Virus record (IMG/VR): IMGVR_UViG_3300011991_000007
Location: 3,253-28,222 of that record
Strand: one strand, 5' to 3'
Length of the DNA: 24,970 nucleotides
Origin: a virus
The notes beneath the pieces were generated by a model. The model was not told where the DNA came from, ran no database searches, and worked only from the letters and a program-made list of their open reading frames with translations. Position 1 is the first letter of the stretch; the number at the start of each line of letters is the position of its first letter. Below are positions 13,091-18,796 of this stretch, piece after piece. Made by a program: the position numbers and the translations under genes.

Positions 13091-13371
13091 TCCTTGCCCT
13101 CATCGTCCTGGCTCTGCTCCCTGCTTCAGCGGCCGCTACTCCGCGGCTCGGCTTTGCTCGGGCGCGGCTAGCGGTCGCGCATATCGAGCGCGGTCGTCCG
13201 CATATTGTTCAGCGCTGCTGGCGCCGGAGCCGCCACTACATCTCGTGTGCCGTGAGCGAGCCTTCCGGCGGCGACTGGACCTGGGATTTCGTGATTGATG
13301 TGCAGCGCCGGCCCCGCGAGGTCGTGGCATCGTCCTACGCCTTCCCTGAGCGGTTCGTCGAGCCGGTCTAG
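13078..13371 (+). CDS. Secreted protein with signal peptide, 97 aa
   Basis: Residues 1-20 form a classic signal peptide: Arg-Arg N-region, a Leu/Ile/Val/Ala core and an 'ASAAA' cleavage region near residue 20. The mature part is basic, has two Cys (about residues 47 and 57) that could form one disulfide, and two Trp near 64-68. Exported small proteins in phages may alter the host surface. It is the last gene of the plus-strand operon and is followed by a hairpin-rich stretch and terminators. No family recognised. Confidence 0.65.
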   Translation: MRRLILALIVLALLPASAAATPRLGFARARLAVAHIERGRPHIVQRCWRRSRHYISCAVSEPSGGDWTWDFVIDVQRRPREVVASSYAFPERFVEPV

Positions 13372-13569
13372 TGGCAAGAGCCAGGGTCGATTCTTCGACC
13401 GGGCTTCGGACCACCCGGACACTTTCATCCCCCGTGCGTTCTCCACCCCTCGCTCTGAGGGCCCCCGCGACCCTGCGCAGTTTTTCGCAGGCGCCCCAGC
13501 ATCCCTGCGTCCCTCGGGGCGCGTGCGTGCGCTCGGCGCCGGGGCGCAGGATCGCTAGGGTTCCTCAGG
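13372..13569 (+). other. Noncoding hairpin-rich stretch after the secreted-protein gene
   Basis: No credible gene is seen here. Hairpins are present at 13385-13400 (6-bp stem, TTCT loop) and 13472-13491 (6-bp stem with T5 in the loop), and 13504-13550 has complementary ends (CCTGCGTCCC-like and GGGGCGCAGG). It could be a structured 3' untranslated region or a small RNA; only the pairing is seen. Confidence 0.4.
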
Positions 13570-13594
13570 AAGCCTCAAGCTGCGCTTGAGGCTT
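13570..13594. terminator. 11-bp hairpin, bidirectional terminator candidate
   Basis: A perfect 11-bp stem (13570-13580 with 13584-13594) closes a 3-nt TGC loop, between converging transcription units. Confidence 0.7.
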
Positions 13595-13629
13595 GGAAGG
13601 TGCGTCGCGGGGTCGCAGGAGGCTGAAAA

Positions 13630-13662
13630 GCTTGCGCCCCTAGCGGTGCCAGGGGCGCAAGC
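13630..13662. terminator. 12-bp hairpin, bidirectional terminator candidate
   Basis: A perfect 12-bp stem (13630-13641 with 13651-13662) with a 9-nt loop lies 33 bp before the last codon of the leftward small-gene operon. Together with the hairpin at 13570 it separates converging transcripts. Confidence 0.75.
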
Positions 13663-13694
13663 ATGAACTAGTCTAAGCAGGGCAGAGGGTACGC

Positions 13695-13886
13695 TCAGAA
13701 CGTGCGCGTTGCACTGACCACGCGCCACCCGCTCAGGCAGTGCGCTGCAATCCACTGCTGCGCCAGCTCGCGGGCTCGCCGGTTCGTCAACGGTTGCGAG
13801 TACCCTGTATCTGCATGCCCGAAGTACATGAACGAATAGCCTCCGCTTGGGGCCTTCATCTTGACTTGAACGGTGTCCTCGCTCAT
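13695..13886 (-). CDS. Small protein, 63 aa, unknown
   Basis: ATG 13886 overlaps the stop of the upstream gene as ATGA, giving 63 residues. A longer frame to 13988 lies inside the upstream gene and is rejected. The N-terminal half is polar with Gly/Tyr/Phe; the C-terminal half has an 'RARELAQQWIAAH' amphipathic helix and ends in a strand. It is the last gene of the leftward small-gene operon. Confidence 0.65.
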   Translation of the reverse strand: MSEDTVQVKMKAPSGGYSFMYFGHADTGYSQPLTNRRARELAQQWIAAHCLSGWRVVSATRTF

Positions 13887-14116
13887 GTTGCAGTCTCCAG
13901 CCTGATTAGATAGTCGCAGGCATACTGCTCGGAGTAGCAGTCGGCAGTGGAGGTGCCGAAGCTTTCTTCCCCGTTTACACCCTCCCACGCCACCGTCACG
14001 CTAGGGTTGATCCCGTCCACGTCGCCGTCAGGGTCGCTGATGCTGACGACCCGCCCACCGAAAGCGACGCGGTCGCCCACCTGCAAGCGGTCGCCGTTCA
14101 CGTCCAGCACTACCAT
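13883..14116 (-). CDS. SH3/KOW-like small protein, 77 aa
   Basis: ATG 14116 shares its A with the upstream stop (TGATG), giving 77 residues. The sequence opens with 'VNGDRLQVGDRVAFGGRVVSI', a run of short beta strands separated by Gly-Asp turns, typical of a small SH3-like barrel, and continues with an acidic loop and a second beta part. Such modules occur in many uncharacterised phage early genes. Assignment is structural only. Confidence 0.6.
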   Translation of the reverse strand: MVVLDVNGDRLQVGDRVAFGGRVVSISDPDGDVDGINPSVTVAWEGVNGEESFGTSTADCYSEQYACDYLIRLETAT

Positions 14117-14481
14117 CAGTCCCACCATGCGCGCACCCAGCGGTGGCCGTCGTCGTCTAGTTCATCGACCGCGACCCTCAGCAGGGCCTTGCGCACTGCT
14201 GCCCGTTCCGGCGCCGGCGTGTCCACGTAGATCACGGGGGAACCCTCGCGACCAATCAGCACGCGCGGCCCTGCCGACCAGTCGAGCGCGTCGTAGAGCG
14301 CGGCTGCTACGGCCACGCCATCGAACCCGTTGTAGTTGCCAATAGCGAGCAAAGCTGCACGCACACCTTCCGCCGTCTTGAACTCGGCGCGAAAATGAAG
14401 ATTCCGGCGCCGGTCAGTTGAATCATCGACCGCGTAGCCGAGTTTGACTATTTCTAGGCCCGTTCTGTCTTCTAGGTGCAT
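14116..14481 (-). CDS. Hypothetical protein, 121 aa
   Basis: ATG 14481 has a strong GGGGAGGA ribosome site about 8-10 nt upstream. The product is mixed alpha/beta, with Ala-rich helices near residues 38-48 and 55-68 and a Trp/Asp C-terminus. It starts a new sub-block in the leftward small-gene operon, since the gene before it ends 70 bp upstream. No family recognised. Confidence 0.7.
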   Translation of the reverse strand: MHLEDRTGLEIVKLGYAVDDSTDRRRNLHFRAEFKTAEGVRAALLAIGNYNGFDGVAVAAALYDALDWSAGPRVLIGREGSPVIYVDTPAPERAAVRKALLRVAVDELDDDGHRWVRAWWD

Positions 14482-14550
14482 TTTAGGTTGTCCTCCCCTG
14501 GATTGAAGTTACGCTCGATGTTGCCGCCCGACCTTCGATACATTCGAGCA

Positions 14551-14754
14551 TTATCCATACCACCCTTTCGCTTTCATGTCCGCTCCGCGCAGCATCGCCG
14601 CTAGGCGCGCCCGCATCATCGGATACCGGGTCGCAGGTTCCGGCCCGCCGTTGCGCCAGTACCGAATATAGGCCCTCGCATCGGCCGCCATCGCTGGAGG
14701 CAGCGAATCCGCATACGCGGTCGCTGCCTCCAGCCGCTCCCCTAGGCCGATCAT
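14551..14754 (-). CDS. Small helical protein, 67 aa
   Basis: ATG 14754 overlaps the upstream stop as ATGA. The product is Ala/Arg/Met rich and mostly helical, with 'AYIRYWRNGG' in the middle. A longer frame in another register over the same bases is a shadow. The 68 bases after its stop hold only a doubtful 28-codon frame. Confidence 0.65.
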   Translation of the reverse strand: MIGLGERLEAATAYADSLPPAMAADARAYIRYWRNGGPEPATRYPMMRARLAAMLRGADMKAKGWYG

Positions 14755-14882
14755 ACAATCACGCTAAGGTTGCCGTCGCGGTCGCATGCAAGCCTTCCGG
14801 CCACTAGAACATCCGCAAGCTGTTCGGCAGTAATGCTCAGCTCAGCGGCCCATGCCGCATAGATTTCCCGCGTGCGGCTCAT
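14751..14882 (-). CDS. Small helical protein, 43 aa
   Basis: ATG 14882 overlaps the stop of the upstream gene as ATGA, and its own stop overlaps the next start as ATGA. The 43 residues have an HTH-sized helical pattern ('SITAEQLADVLVAGRL' around 16-31) followed by a short 'RDGNLSVIV' strand. It might be a minimal DNA-binding element, but this is weak. Confidence 0.6.
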   Translation of the reverse strand: MSRTREIYAAWAAELSITAEQLADVLVAGRLACDRDGNLSVIV

Positions 14883-15118
14883 GCGAGTGCGTCGACGTAG
14901 TGCGTTTGCTCGACGACAAGGAACATAGGCTCGCCCAGCGCGTCGCGGACGGGCTCGTCGTCGGGGAGCTGCCAATAGTCGCCGGAGCCCGGCGAGTATA
15001 TCTCGCCCGTGTGAGGCGAGAACGTAACCGCGCGCTGCGGCTCGACGTTCGGGCTTGAGCGCGGGTGCGCGTCTTCGAAGGCGCGCATATTCGCAGGGGT
15101 CGCTAGGGTTGTGAGCAT
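14879..15118 (-). CDS. Hypothetical protein, 79 aa
   Basis: ATG 15118 gives 79 residues overlapping the upstream gene by 16 nt; ATG 15088 is an alternative that removes the overlap. The product is Pro/Glu rich, with a beta-like centre (residues ~28-48) and a Tyr/His C-terminus. No family recognised. Confidence 0.6.
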   Translation of the reverse strand: MLTTLATPANMRAFEDAHPRSSPNVEPQRAVTFSPHTGEIYSPGSGDYWQLPDDEPVRDALGEPMFLVVEQTHYVDALA

Positions 15119-15339
15119 GCTCGTGTGGCCTCGCTTTCATCGGGTAGATTGTCCAGTAGGGTGATGGTCCCGCACGCCGCGCAGGTCGCGCGGTCGGGCG
15201 GCTGGGCCATTGTGATGTGCGACTCAATCGGCAGCGTGCCGCCGTACTCGGACACGTTGAAGGTCTCGCGCACGAGCGCTTCAACATACGCCGTGAAGAC
15301 GTGCCCTGCGCACTCTGGGCATACGCGCCTACCGTACAT
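15103..15339 (-). CDS. Zinc-ribbon-like protein, 78 aa
   Basis: The start is placed at ATG 15339 because GAGGTG lies 7 nt upstream and the frame then overlaps the preceding gene's end by only 11 nt; a GTG at 15378 would lie deep inside that gene. Two Cys pairs, 'CPEC' near residue 7 and 'CAAC' near residue 55, are spaced as in a zinc ribbon with a long loop. A metal-binding role in nucleic acid or protein binding is likely; the target is unknown. Confidence 0.65.
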   Translation of the reverse strand: MYGRRVCPECAGHVFTAYVEALVRETFNVSEYGGTLPIESHITMAQPPDRATCAACGTITLLDNLPDESEATRACSQP

Positions 15340-15475
15340 TGCGGCGCACCTCAGCGCGAAATAGCGCAACAGCTTCACGCTTAGAGTATCCGAAGTACTG
15401 GCGCGAGACTAGGTAGCCGTCCCGGCCACTTTCATAGATCCGCCACGCGCCTTGAAAAGTGCGCTCGACGGTCAT
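15329..15475 (-). CDS. Small protein, 48 aa
   Basis: ATG 15475 overlaps the upstream stop as ATGA. The 48 residues have a beta-like first half ending in 'YLVSRQYFGYSKREAV' and a helical basic second half; this 'YGYSKREA' pattern recurs in short proteins of actinobacterial phages as I remember them. It ends inside the zinc-ribbon gene's start region. Confidence 0.65.
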   Translation of the reverse strand: MTVERTFQGAWRIYESGRDGYLVSRQYFGYSKREAVALFRAEVRRNVR

Positions 15476-15576
15476 TGCTTCGCCGCCTTCTGCGCGGCCT
15501 CAAGCTTTGCGACCTGGACGGCCACGATGCGCTCGATCACGCTGCGCGTCTGCGCTGCGTAGTGGGTTCGGGTCAT
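15472..15576 (-). CDS. Very small helical protein, 34 aa
   Basis: ATG 15576 overlaps the upstream stop as ATGA, and its stop overlaps the next start the same way. The product is one Ala/Val/Gln/Lys helix. Coupling at both ends is the main evidence that it is translated. Confidence 0.55.
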   Translation of the reverse strand: MTRTHYAAQTRSVIERIVAVQVAKLEAAQKAAKQ

Positions 15577-15875
15577 GATGCCTTTCCGTAGTGACGCGCC
15601 CATAGCGCGTCTAGTTCAGGGTCGGGGATAAAAGGGTGGGGCCAGCGGCGCCCGAAGGCGGGCACCGCTCCTGAAGGCTGGAGCGCGCCGCGGGACGGCC
15701 TCGCAAAGCTAGCCGGACGCCCCGCCCGCGTGCCCTTGTAGCCACGCAACGCAGGCTCTCCGCGAGCGTACGTGGGCCGGGCACGCGAGCGCTCATACGC
15801 CTTGCGGCTTGGTTCCAGCGCTTTAATAACGGCGCGGCAGGTTGCCTTGAAGTGCTTACGCTCGGCGGGCGTCAT
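15573..15875 (-). CDS. Basic protein, 100 aa, unknown
   Basis: ATG 15875 overlaps the upstream stop as ATGA. The N-terminal ~30 residues are a basic helix with one Cys. The middle is rich in Arg, Gly, Pro and Ser, probably disordered, and the C-terminal ~20 residues ('PELDALWARHYG') look helical. No family recognised; nucleic acid binding is possible from charge alone. Confidence 0.6.
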   Translation of the reverse strand: MTPAERKHFKATCRAVIKALEPSRKAYERSRARPTYARGEPALRGYKGTRAGRPASFARPSRGALQPSGAVPAFGRRWPHPFIPDPELDALWARHYGKAS

Positions 15876-16018
15876 CGCGGCCCCCGCTCGACGTTGGCCA
15901 AGCTGCGCCAGTAGATCAGCGCCGCCATGTCGCCGCGCGCCTTCGCGCGGTCGGCCGCGTCATCATGGGCGCGCAGTTGCTTGGCGCGCGCGGCGGCGCG
16001 CTTTTCTGAGCGGGTCAT
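15872..16018 (-). CDS. Small basic helical protein, 48 aa, MTRSEK-type N-terminus
   Basis: ATG 16018 overlaps the upstream stop as ATGA. It begins MTRSEK, an N-terminus also seen, with small changes, in the frames starting at 16990 (MIRSEK) and 17309 (MTRSER). The remainder is an Ala/Arg/Lys helix with 'LIYWRSLANVERG' at the end. No family recognised. Confidence 0.6.
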   Translation of the reverse strand: MTRSEKRAAARAKQLRAHDDAADRAKARGDMAALIYWRSLANVERGPR

Positions 16019-16362
16019 TTCGTCGCCTCAATCAGCAGGCGCTCGCACTCGTCTATGAACGCGTCGTCGCGACCGTACTCCCAAGCATCCGCCAGCGCGT
16101 CTATCAGACCGTCTGCCGGATTGTCCTCGCCCGTGATTTCGCGCGCAAGGTTGAGTGGCGTGGGGTCGCCCGCCCATTCGCCCGACAAGGCGGGCGGCAC
16201 TGGCAGAAAGTCATAGACGACGGGATCGCCAGCATTGAGCGTCGCTAGTAGGCGCGCATAGTGGCCGTCTGGCGCGTTACCGTCCAGTATCCAGCTCGCG
16301 GCCGCCAGTGCGGCCTCGCGGCCGCACTCGCGGGCATCCGTGATGAAGTCCTCGCGGATCAT
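16015..16362 (-). CDS. Hypothetical protein, 115 aa
   Basis: ATG 16362 overlaps the upstream stop as ATGA. The product is acidic and helical: an N-terminal 'DARECGREAALAAASWI' helix, a Pro/Gly-rich middle (about 30-68) and two C-terminal helices (about 85-112). It looks like a typical small phage protein of the early region; no function recognised. Confidence 0.65.
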   Translation of the reverse strand: MIREDFITDARECGREAALAAASWILDGNAPDGHYARLLATLNAGDPVVYDFLPVPPALSGEWAGDPTPLNLAREITGEDNPADGLIDALADAWEYGRDDAFIDECERLLIEATK

Positions 16363-16640
16363 TCGATCGCCTCAAGCTGCGCCTCAGCCAAGCGGTGCCA
16401 ATCCACTTCGCTCAGCGCGCCGCCAATCAGATCGCCAGCCAACCCGCCCGGCTCCGCTACGTTCTCATAGACAAGATCCTTGAGTGCGTCTGCGATGCGG
16501 TAGACGGGCTCCGGCGACTCCTCGCGCACTTCCTCGACCAGGGCCAGCACCTCGCGGTACGTGCCCTCGCCGTCGTAGTTCCCGTCGAGATACATGCCGA
16601 CGGCCCACGTTTCGTAGTTCTTCCAACCGTTGTAGCTCAT
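16359..16640 (-). CDS. Conserved phage protein of the DUF7249-like type, 93 aa
   Basis: The N-terminus 'MSYNGWKNYETWAVGMYLDG' has the 'NGWKNYETWNV..W' form of a small protein family widespread in phages and plasmids (DUF7249-like, from memory). The rest is acidic and helical, ending in 'SEVDWHRLAEAQLEAI'. ATG 16640 shares its A with the upstream stop (TGATG). Function unknown, but its conservation in other phages makes it a reliable gene. Confidence 0.75.
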   Translation of the reverse strand: MSYNGWKNYETWAVGMYLDGNYDGEGTYREVLALVEEVREESPEPVYRIADALKDLVYENVAEPGGLAGDLIGGALSEVDWHRLAEAQLEAIE

Positions 16641-16850
16641 CAGTAGCCCTCAATGCCGCATGCGCCGAGAAAAAGGCGCATATCGAAGCACGGATTCTCG
16701 GCTGCAAAATAATCCGCGAGCAAGTGGCAGCAGGTGTCCAGTTCGTCGCGGGCAGCGTAGCCGTCCGTCTGTCTGGCGTAAGGATAGCTTTCTATCGCCG
16801 CGATGTAGTGCGAGTGTCTCGGCGATGCCTTCATAGTGCTTTTTAGTCAT
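16640..16850 (-). pseudogene. Small MTKKHYE-type phage gene split by a +1 frame change
   Basis: A good ribosome site (GGAAGG) precedes ATG 16850, which encodes 'MTKKHYEGIAETLAL', the usual opening of a small phage family. The usual ending, 'LLADYFAAENPCFDMRLFLGACG', split here as residues 39-48 and 49-61 of the frame starting at ATG 16834, lies in the +1 frame. Deleting one base near 16810 would join them into about 69 residues. Alternatives are an independent shorter gene of 64 aa from ATG 16834, a programmed shift, or a sequencing error. The stop overlaps the next start as TGATG. Confidence 0.55.
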
Positions 16851-16852
16851 GC

Positions 16853-16990
16853 TCAGCCTTCCGTTCGTAGGGGCGCCCACGAGCGGCGCCCGCAGTGGAC
16901 GCAGCGATGGGCGAGCATCTTGCCCGCGTACTCTAGGACGTAGGCGTGTAGGCAGCGGGTCATGCTCGAGCCTTTTTCTGATCGGATCAT
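16853..16990 (-). CDS. Small Cys/His protein, 45 aa, first gene of leftward small-gene operon
   Basis: ATG 16990 gives 45 residues beginning MIRSEK; ATG 16963 gives 36. The longer start lies 8 nt after a TAGCGT -10 box and would be leaderless; the shorter has AAAAAGG upstream. Four Cys/His positions ('RCLHAY', 'LAHRCVHCGRR') suggest a mini zinc knuckle. It heads the ~3.3-kb chain of overlapping small genes. The operator-like motif at 16979-16989 covers its first codons. Confidence 0.55.
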   Translation of the reverse strand: MIRSEKGSSMTRCLHAYVLEYAGKMLAHRCVHCGRRSWAPLRTEG

Positions 16991-16998
16991 TTTCAGGC

Positions 16999-17028
16999 AC
17001 GCTAGCACATCCTCAGACACTTGTGCAA
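16999..17028 (-). promoter_or_regulatory. Leftward promoter of the small-gene operon
   Basis: Minus strand: TTGCAC (17023-17028), 18 nt, TAGCGT (16999-17004). A TGTCTG box also sits exactly 9 nt upstream of the -10, as in the virion operon promoters. The operator-like motif TGATCGGATCA (16979-16989) lies just downstream, at the expected start site. Confidence 0.6.
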
Positions 17029-17035
17029 AAACTTT

Positions 17036-17094
17036 TTGACAGCTTCGCGGCTCACTTCAGTTAGTGAAGTGTGCTAGACTTCATTTAGTGAAGC
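17036..17094 (+). promoter_or_regulatory. Rightward promoter with two tandem operator dyads
   Basis: TTGACA (17036-17041) is followed by two copies of a dyad, ACTTCA-GTTAG-TGAAGT (17053-17071 as a 7-bp-arm dyad) and ACTTCA-TTTAG-TGAAG (17078-17093), starting 24 bp apart. An extended -10, TGCTAGACT (17072-17080), lies between and partly within them. Two same-face operators flanking a -10 suggest a repressor-controlled promoter. Confidence 0.6.
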
Positions 17095-17126
17095 GGCCCC
17101 CACTTACCGTAAGCGAACACACGTTC

Positions 17127-17177
17127 GCCCCAAGGAGCGTTTCGCCCCAAGGAGCGTTTCGCCCCAAGGAGCGTTTC
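17127..17177 (+). repeat. Three perfect 17-bp tandem repeats (iteron-like)
   Basis: The unit GCCCCAAGGAGCGTTTC is repeated three times without mismatch (17127-17143, 17144-17160, 17161-17177), with partial matches on both sides. No reading frame explains it. Iteron-like origin or regulator site, or a recent slippage array. Confidence 0.85.
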
Positions 17178-17202
17178 GCCTCACACCCGAGCGACGACGA
17201 CA

Positions 17203-17268
17203 GGGGGCTACCACGAATATTCGTGCCCGGCCGGCCGGAGGGGGCTACCACGAATATGCGTGCCCGGC
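17203..17268 (+). repeat. Pair of 29-bp direct repeats with internal palindromes
   Basis: Copies at 17203-17231 and 17240-17268 differ at one base and start 37 bp apart. Each holds CACGAATATTCGTG (perfect 14-bp palindrome in the first, one mismatch in the second), which looks like a dimeric protein site. Confidence 0.85.
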
Positions 17269-17277
17269 AGCCCGAAC

Positions 17278-17320
17278 TTGTCATAATCCGCGAGACCTGC
17301 TAGAGTTTTTGACCCGATCA
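17278..17320 (+). promoter_or_regulatory. Rightward promoter with operator-like motif at the start site
   Basis: TTGTCA (17278-17283), 17 nt, TAGAGT (17301-17306) with a TGC extension. The expected start, near 17312, falls in TGACCCGATCA (17310-17320), a member of the recurrent motif. Confidence 0.65.
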
Positions 17321-17329
17321 GAAAGAGCG

Positions 17330-17611
17330 ATGCGATACCCCACAACCCCGCAAGTCGAAGTCCCTGCAAACCGCAGGTTTCTGAGCCACGGCCAAGGCCG
17401 CTGGTCGGTCTACGACAAAGCTACCGGGATCGAAGTTGCCGAGGTCCTTCGCACCTCCGATCCCGGTGAGCTGCTCGTCCTGCCTCCCCGCCGCGTTCGC
17501 ATCGCGCAGCAGGCCCAACGGCTGCCCGTCTACGGTGTTGTGCTCGAAAAGACAGCCGCCAACTCTCACTTCCCTGAACTGGAGCGCGCATGGACGCTTA
17601 TCACCGACTGA
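17330..17611 (+). CDS. Hypothetical protein, 93 aa, first rightward early gene
   Basis: The start is ATG 17330. A TTG at 17309 in the same frame would lie at or before the predicted transcript start. The product is basic, with a short strand pattern in the middle ('RWSVYDKATGIEVAEVL', about 23-39) followed by 'ELLVLPPRRVRIAQQAQRLP'. It overlaps the next gene by 22 nt. No family recognised; being promoter-proximal, it is probably expressed early. Confidence 0.65.
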   Translation: MRYPTTPQVEVPANRRFLSHGQGRWSVYDKATGIEVAEVLRTSDPGELLVLPPRRVRIAQQAQRLPVYGVVLEKTAANSHFPELERAWTLITD

Positions 17612-17715
17612 CTTACCGTGACAAAGCGTATGTAGTGCTGCTGCTCTTAGTCGAAGGGGCGTCCGTTGGGGCCGCGGCGTATATTCTGAACCATTACCGA
17701 AAGGCAGTAAGATGA
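17590..17715 (+). CDS. Small membrane protein, 41 aa
   Basis: ATG 17590 opens a 41-codon frame overlapping the previous gene by 22 nt, whose stop overlaps the next start as ATGA. Residues ~14-33 form one hydrophobic helix interrupted by a Glu-Gly, with a basic C-terminus. Small host-membrane effector or unknown. Confidence 0.6.
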   Translation: MDAYHRLTYRDKAYVVLLLLVEGASVGAAAYILNHYRKAVR

Positions 17716-17915
17716 GCCGCTTCGAAGTGATCCCCCACATCACTAGGGGGGCCGAGGTTTTCGACAACCGCGTGGGCCGCCCGGTGGACTACATGCCTAG
17801 CCTTGCGGCCGCGCAAGCCGCGGCCGACGCCCTCAACCTGGCTGCTGCCGGCAGCCGTAAGACATTTCAGCTATCTCCTTCTCTAGCCCCAACCCACCTA
17901 TCTCCAAAGGCATGA
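17712..17915 (+). CDS. Small protein, 67 aa, unknown
   Basis: ATG 17712 overlaps both neighbours as ATGA. The first half is a short beta-like segment with 'VFDNRVGRPVDYMPSLAAAQAAADALN' features (split at residue 30), typical of a small 'contextual' phage domain in which a residue pair precedes an Ala-rich helix. The C-terminal 20 residues are Ser/Pro/Leu-rich. No function recognised. Confidence 0.65.
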   Translation: MSRFEVIPHITRGAEVFDNRVGRPVDYMPSLAAAQAAADALNLAAAGSRKTFQLSPSLAPTHLSPKA

Positions 17916-18361
17916 CAACCTTTTCAGCTATCTCAAGGCAGTGCCCTGACTGCGGAGTACGGAAGGCGCTAACCGAGTTTCATAAGGACGCGACCCGGAA
18001 AAACGGGCGTAAGGTGTATTGTAAAGCGTGCAACGCAGCCCAGGTAAGCTCGTGGTCGAAAGCAGACCCCGAGCGGCGTGCGAGAGTACAGCGGCAGACG
18101 CGCTTGAACACGCTCTATGGCGTTACACCCAAGGAGTTCGACGCGATGCTCGACGCGCAAGGTAATGGCTGCGAGGTCTGCTATGGCGTAAACGCTGATG
18201 GTCGAAGCCTTGCCGTCGATCACGATCACAAGACAGGCAAGGTGCGTGCACTTCTCTGCTCTCGCTGTAATATCGCACTTGGGCTAGTAGAGGAAGACCC
18301 CTGCCGCCTTCGGGCGCTGGCTGATTACGTTGAGAGGTTCGGTGGAAAATGTCCCGCATGA
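17912..18361 (+). CDS. Recombination endonuclease VII (copy 1)
   Basis: A 149-residue protein of the T4 endonuclease VII family, which resolves Holliday junctions and other branched DNA before packaging. The core holds Cys87/Cys90 ('CEVC'), 'DHDH' at 103-106, then Cys116/Cys119 and Asn120 ('LLCSRCNIALGL'), giving the zinc site and the beta-beta-alpha metal active site. An additional N-terminal Cys pair set (11/14 and 37/40) forms a second zinc finger. Start and stop overlap neighbours. A paralogue lies at 20516-21025. An HNH homing-type nuclease is an alternative. Confidence 0.88.
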   Translation: MTTFSAISRQCPDCGVRKALTEFHKDATRKNGRKVYCKACNAAQVSSWSKADPERRARVQRQTRLNTLYGVTPKEFDAMLDAQGNGCEVCYGVNADGRSLAVDHDHKTGKVRALLCSRCNIALGLVEEDPCRLRALADYVERFGGKCPA

Positions 18362-18552
18362 CACTCAAGCTCGATGGCACGACGGTCTACTTCGAGCAGG
18401 ACGAAGCGACGTGGTCGATCATCAACCGCGTCGACGCCGACCTCGAACGCCGGCGCGGCTCAATCCTCTCACACTCGGAGGTGGACCGGCTGCAAACCTT
18501 GATCGTTGAGGCGCGCAAAGCCGGCCAGCTCGAAGACCCCCAGGAACCCTAG
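18358..18552 (+). CDS. Small acidic protein, 64 aa
   Basis: ATG 18358 overlaps the endonuclease stop as ATGA; ATG 18349 (three residues longer, with GGTGGA just upstream) is an alternative. The product has a beta-like start and a charged helical body ending in acidic residues. No family recognised. Confidence 0.6.
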   Translation: MTLKLDGTTVYFEQDEATWSIINRVDADLERRRGSILSHSEVDRLQTLIVEARKAGQLEDPQEP

Positions 18553-18559
18553 GAGTGCT

Positions 18560-18796
18560 ATGCCCCTGAAAATCAAGGAAGGCGGCACCCCCGGTCGGCT
18601 GACGCGCATCTACCTCAATGGTGGGGCGCATGTTGACACGGTGGCGTCTTACAACGAAGTACAGCAGGTCATCGGCGCCGCGTTCCAGAACCAGACCCCG
18701 TTCATCGAGGTCAACACCGTGACGGCCAAGGCGGCTGTCTCGCTGATGAGTATTGCGGCCGTCCTGCCCAAGCCTCACGCCGTACTGGAGGGTTGA
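18560..18796 (+). CDS. Hypothetical protein, 78 aa
   Basis: ATG 18560 follows a TAGGAG ribosome site; the longer frame from 18506 overlaps the preceding gene and is rejected. Mixed alpha/beta: a basic N-terminus, 'TRIYLNGGAHVDTV' (about 14-27), helices, then a Val/Ala-rich C-terminus. Stop and next start share one base. Confidence 0.65.
   Translation: MPLKIKEGGTPGRLTRIYLNGGAHVDTVASYNEVQQVIGAAFQNQTPFIEVNTVTAKAAVSLMSIAAVLPKPHAVLEG

Noticed and set aside
13381-13410. Possible tRNA T-arm (GGTCGATTC-like)
   Set aside because: Only one short hairpin is present; there is no acceptor stem, anticodon arm or D-arm around it.
14472-14558. 28-codon minus-strand frame between two small genes
   Set aside because: No ribosome site, no overlap coupling beyond chance, and it ends inside the next gene in another frame.
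17127-17268. CRISPR array
   Set aside because: Units are adjacent or two-copy with no unique spacers of regular length, and no cas genes are present.
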